Assembly (NCBI GenBank): GCA_009379825.1 | Contig: WHTA01000050.1 | Coordinates: forward strand, 1-44,023 | DNA: 44,023 nt | Direction of reading: 5' to 3' | Source of the DNA: Streptosporangiales bacterium | GTDB taxonomy: Bacteria; Actinomycetota; Actinomycetes; Streptosporangiales; WHST01 | Shown here: piece by piece, positions 43,009 through 44,023 of the stretch | Layout: each line of letters begins with the position of its first letter | Numbering within the stretch: the stretch's first letter is position 1 | Notes under the pieces: generated by a model | Seen by the model: the letters and a program-made list of their open reading frames with translations, nothing else | What the model was told of the DNA's origin: nothing | Database searches by the model: none | Program-made: the position numbers and the translations under genes

Positions 43009-43890
43009 ATGCCCGTAACGGAGAACGCAGACCGCCTGACCCCCGCACAGGTCGCCACCGTGGAGGCGATCACCCGTTCGGCGGCAGAGACGGACGGCAC
43101 CTACCCGCTCGCCGAGCAGTTCCAGCTGCGCATCGCCGCCGCCGACGGTGAGGTACGCCACCTGCTCGGCTACCTCGGGGACGAGCTGGTCGGGTACGCG
43201 CAGCTCGACCTCGGCGACCCGGCGGGCGCGGCGGCGGAGGTGGTGGTCGCCCCGCAGGCCAGGCGGCGTGGGGTGGGCACCGCGCTGGTCACCGCCGCGC
43301 ACGAGCTGGACGCCCGGCTGCGGGTATGGGCGCACGGCGGGCTGTCCGCCGCCACCGCGCTCGCCGACCACCTCGGTTACCGCCCGGTGCGGTCGCTGTG
43401 GCTGATGCGTCGCCCGCTGGCCGGTGCCGAGCCGCTGCCCGAGCCGCCGCCGGTCGACGGCGTGGAGATCCGCACCTTCGCGCCAGGCACGGACGAGGAG
43501 GCCTGGCTGCGCGCGAACGCCAGGGCGTTCGCCAGCCACCCGGAACAGGGCCGGATGACGATGGCCGACGTGCTCGCCCGCGAGGAGGCCAGCTGGTTCG
43601 ACCCGGCCGGTTTCTTCATCGCCTGGCGCGGCGACCGGCTCGCCGGCTACCACTGGACGAAGGTGGCCGAGGACGGCGTCGGCGAGGTGTACGTGCTCGG
43701 CGTCGATCCGGACGAGCAGGGCACCGGCCTCGGCAAGGCGCTGCTGATGCACGGCCTGACCCACCTGCGCGACCGTGGCCTCGTCGAGGTCACGCTCTAC
43801 GTCGAGGCGGACAACGCGCCTGCCGTTGCCCTGTACCGTAAGCTCGGCTTCGCGCACGCCGGCACCGACACCATGTACCAGCAGCCCTAG
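43009..43890 (+). CDS. mshD: Mycothiol acetyltransferase
   Basis: Last step of mycothiol synthesis: acetylates Cys-GlcN-Ins with acetyl-CoA. 293 residues with two GNAT domains. The first is degenerate but keeps an acetyl-CoA loop (VVVAPQARRRGVGTALVTAA); the active second one has VYVLGVDPDEQGTGLGKALL and ADNAPAVALYRKLGFAHA. A GATACT box ends six bases before the ATG (leaderless). The stop TAG lies in the CTAG at the edge of the insertion sequence; the end MYQQP is about as long as in other MshD proteins, so the gene appears intact. Confidence 0.95.
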   Translation: MPVTENADRLTPAQVATVEAITRSAAETDGTYPLAEQFQLRIAAADGEVRHLLGYLGDELVGYAQLDLGDPAGAAAEVVVAPQARRRGVGTALVTAAHELDARLRVWAHGGLSAATALADHLGYRPVRSLWLMRRPLAGAEPLPEPPPVDGVEIRTFAPGTDEEAWLRANARAFASHPEQGRMTMADVLAREEASWFDPAGFFIAWRGDRLAGYHWTKVAEDGVGEVYVLGVDPDEQGTGLGKALLMHGLTHLRDRGLVEVTLYVEADNAPAVALYRKLGFAHAGTDTMYQQP

Positions 43891-44023
43891 ATGGTTGATT
43901 CCTTGGTCAGTGGTCGTAGGCGGTTAGTGATCGTTTGCTGGTGACGCCGGTGGTCCAGTTGGTCCAGATGCCGGAGGTGAGGGCGAGGAGTCGCTGGGCG
44001 ATGCGGGTGAAGACTCCGGTGGG
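43887..44023 (-). repeat. Terminal inverted repeat of the window (right copy)
   Basis: Exact reverse complement of 3-139. From the inside outward: a CTAG that contains the mshD stop, a 16-base tail, and the transposase end. Confidence 0.9.
43907..44023 (-). CDS. IS982-like transposase, C-terminal fragment (partial)
   Basis: Second copy of the same 38-residue transposase end on the opposite strand, identical in sequence to the one at the left edge. The gene continues out of the window. Identity over the full visible length suggests recent transposition or assembly collapse of one repeat. Confidence 0.6.
   Translation of the reverse strand, partial: PTGVFTRIAQRLLALTSGIWTNWTTGVTSKRSLTAYDH

Overview
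The window is a 44 kb piece of a high-GC actinomycete chromosome. Mycothiol genes (mshA, mshD), CarD, a GlnR-type regulator, a RegX3/SenX3 pair, a SAM-IV riboswitch, many GTG starts and many 4-bp start/stop overlaps all point to Actinomycetota. Gene order at the right end (sseC, sseA, DUF2993, glnR, mshD) and around 27.5-28.9 kb (HTH regulator, HbhA-like protein, DUF2516) resembles Mycobacterium and Streptomyces loci. The genus cannot be fixed from the sequence alone. Both window ends carry the same 137 bp in opposite orientation: the 3' end of an IS982-like transposase gene. The window therefore probably stops at two copies of one insertion sequence.

Layout. 0.1-2.5 kb: a TPR membrane protein and an AAA+ ATPase. 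2.6-4.4 kb: isoprenoid genes ispF and ispD, then carD. 4.5-6.6 kb: a thioredoxin-like membrane protein, a SpoU methyltransferase and a lipoprotein. 6.6-14.8 kb: phosphate control and uptake (regX3-senX3, phoU, pstSCAB), with PHO-box-like repeats before phoU and pstS, and a LacI-type regulator with its own palindromic operator set between phoU and pst. 14.9-16.4 kb: a cysteine-desulfurase-like enzyme behind a SAM-IV riboswitch. 16.5-21.2 kb: gpmA, a TetR-controlled SRPBCC/DUF4166 operon, a YbjN protein and mshA. 21.3-28.9 kb: SDR, AlaX-like editing protein, a frameshifted GT39 membrane glycosyltransferase, macrodomain protein, GH25 muramidase, a frameshifted alpha/beta hydrolase, DUF2516, HbhA-like protein and an HTH regulator. 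29-30.3 kb: a membrane diguanylate cyclase. 31.2-38.2 kb: asparaginase, dinB, dtd, ygfZ-like, a Fur-family regulator, ppk and nitrobindin. 38.3-43.9 kb: a J-like/TPR membrane protein, sseC-sseA with a cysteine-type leader peptide and attenuator hairpins, DUF2993, a MoaD/ThiS-like protein, glnR and mshD.

The most unusual element lies in the gap between the diguanylate cyclase and the asparaginase gene (30.76-31.15 kb). Five tiny open frames on the plus strand each carry their own Shine-Dalgarno sequence. Four encode MRDMQW and one encodes MSDLQW. The stop codons differ (TGA, TGA, TGA, TAG, TAA), two copies form a 65-bp tandem repeat that is not a multiple of three, and no same-strand gene follows within 2 kb. 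This looks like an array of hexapeptide genes rather than a leader for another gene. I know of no described system that it matches; function is unknown.

How the genes work together: phosphate sensing (SenX3/RegX3), transport (Pst), its negative signal (PhoU) and storage (Ppk) share the window and possibly PHO boxes. Sulfur genes are under two visible RNA controls (SAM-IV and a Cys-codon leader peptide). MshA and MshD are the first and last enzymes of mycothiol synthesis but sit 22 kb apart.
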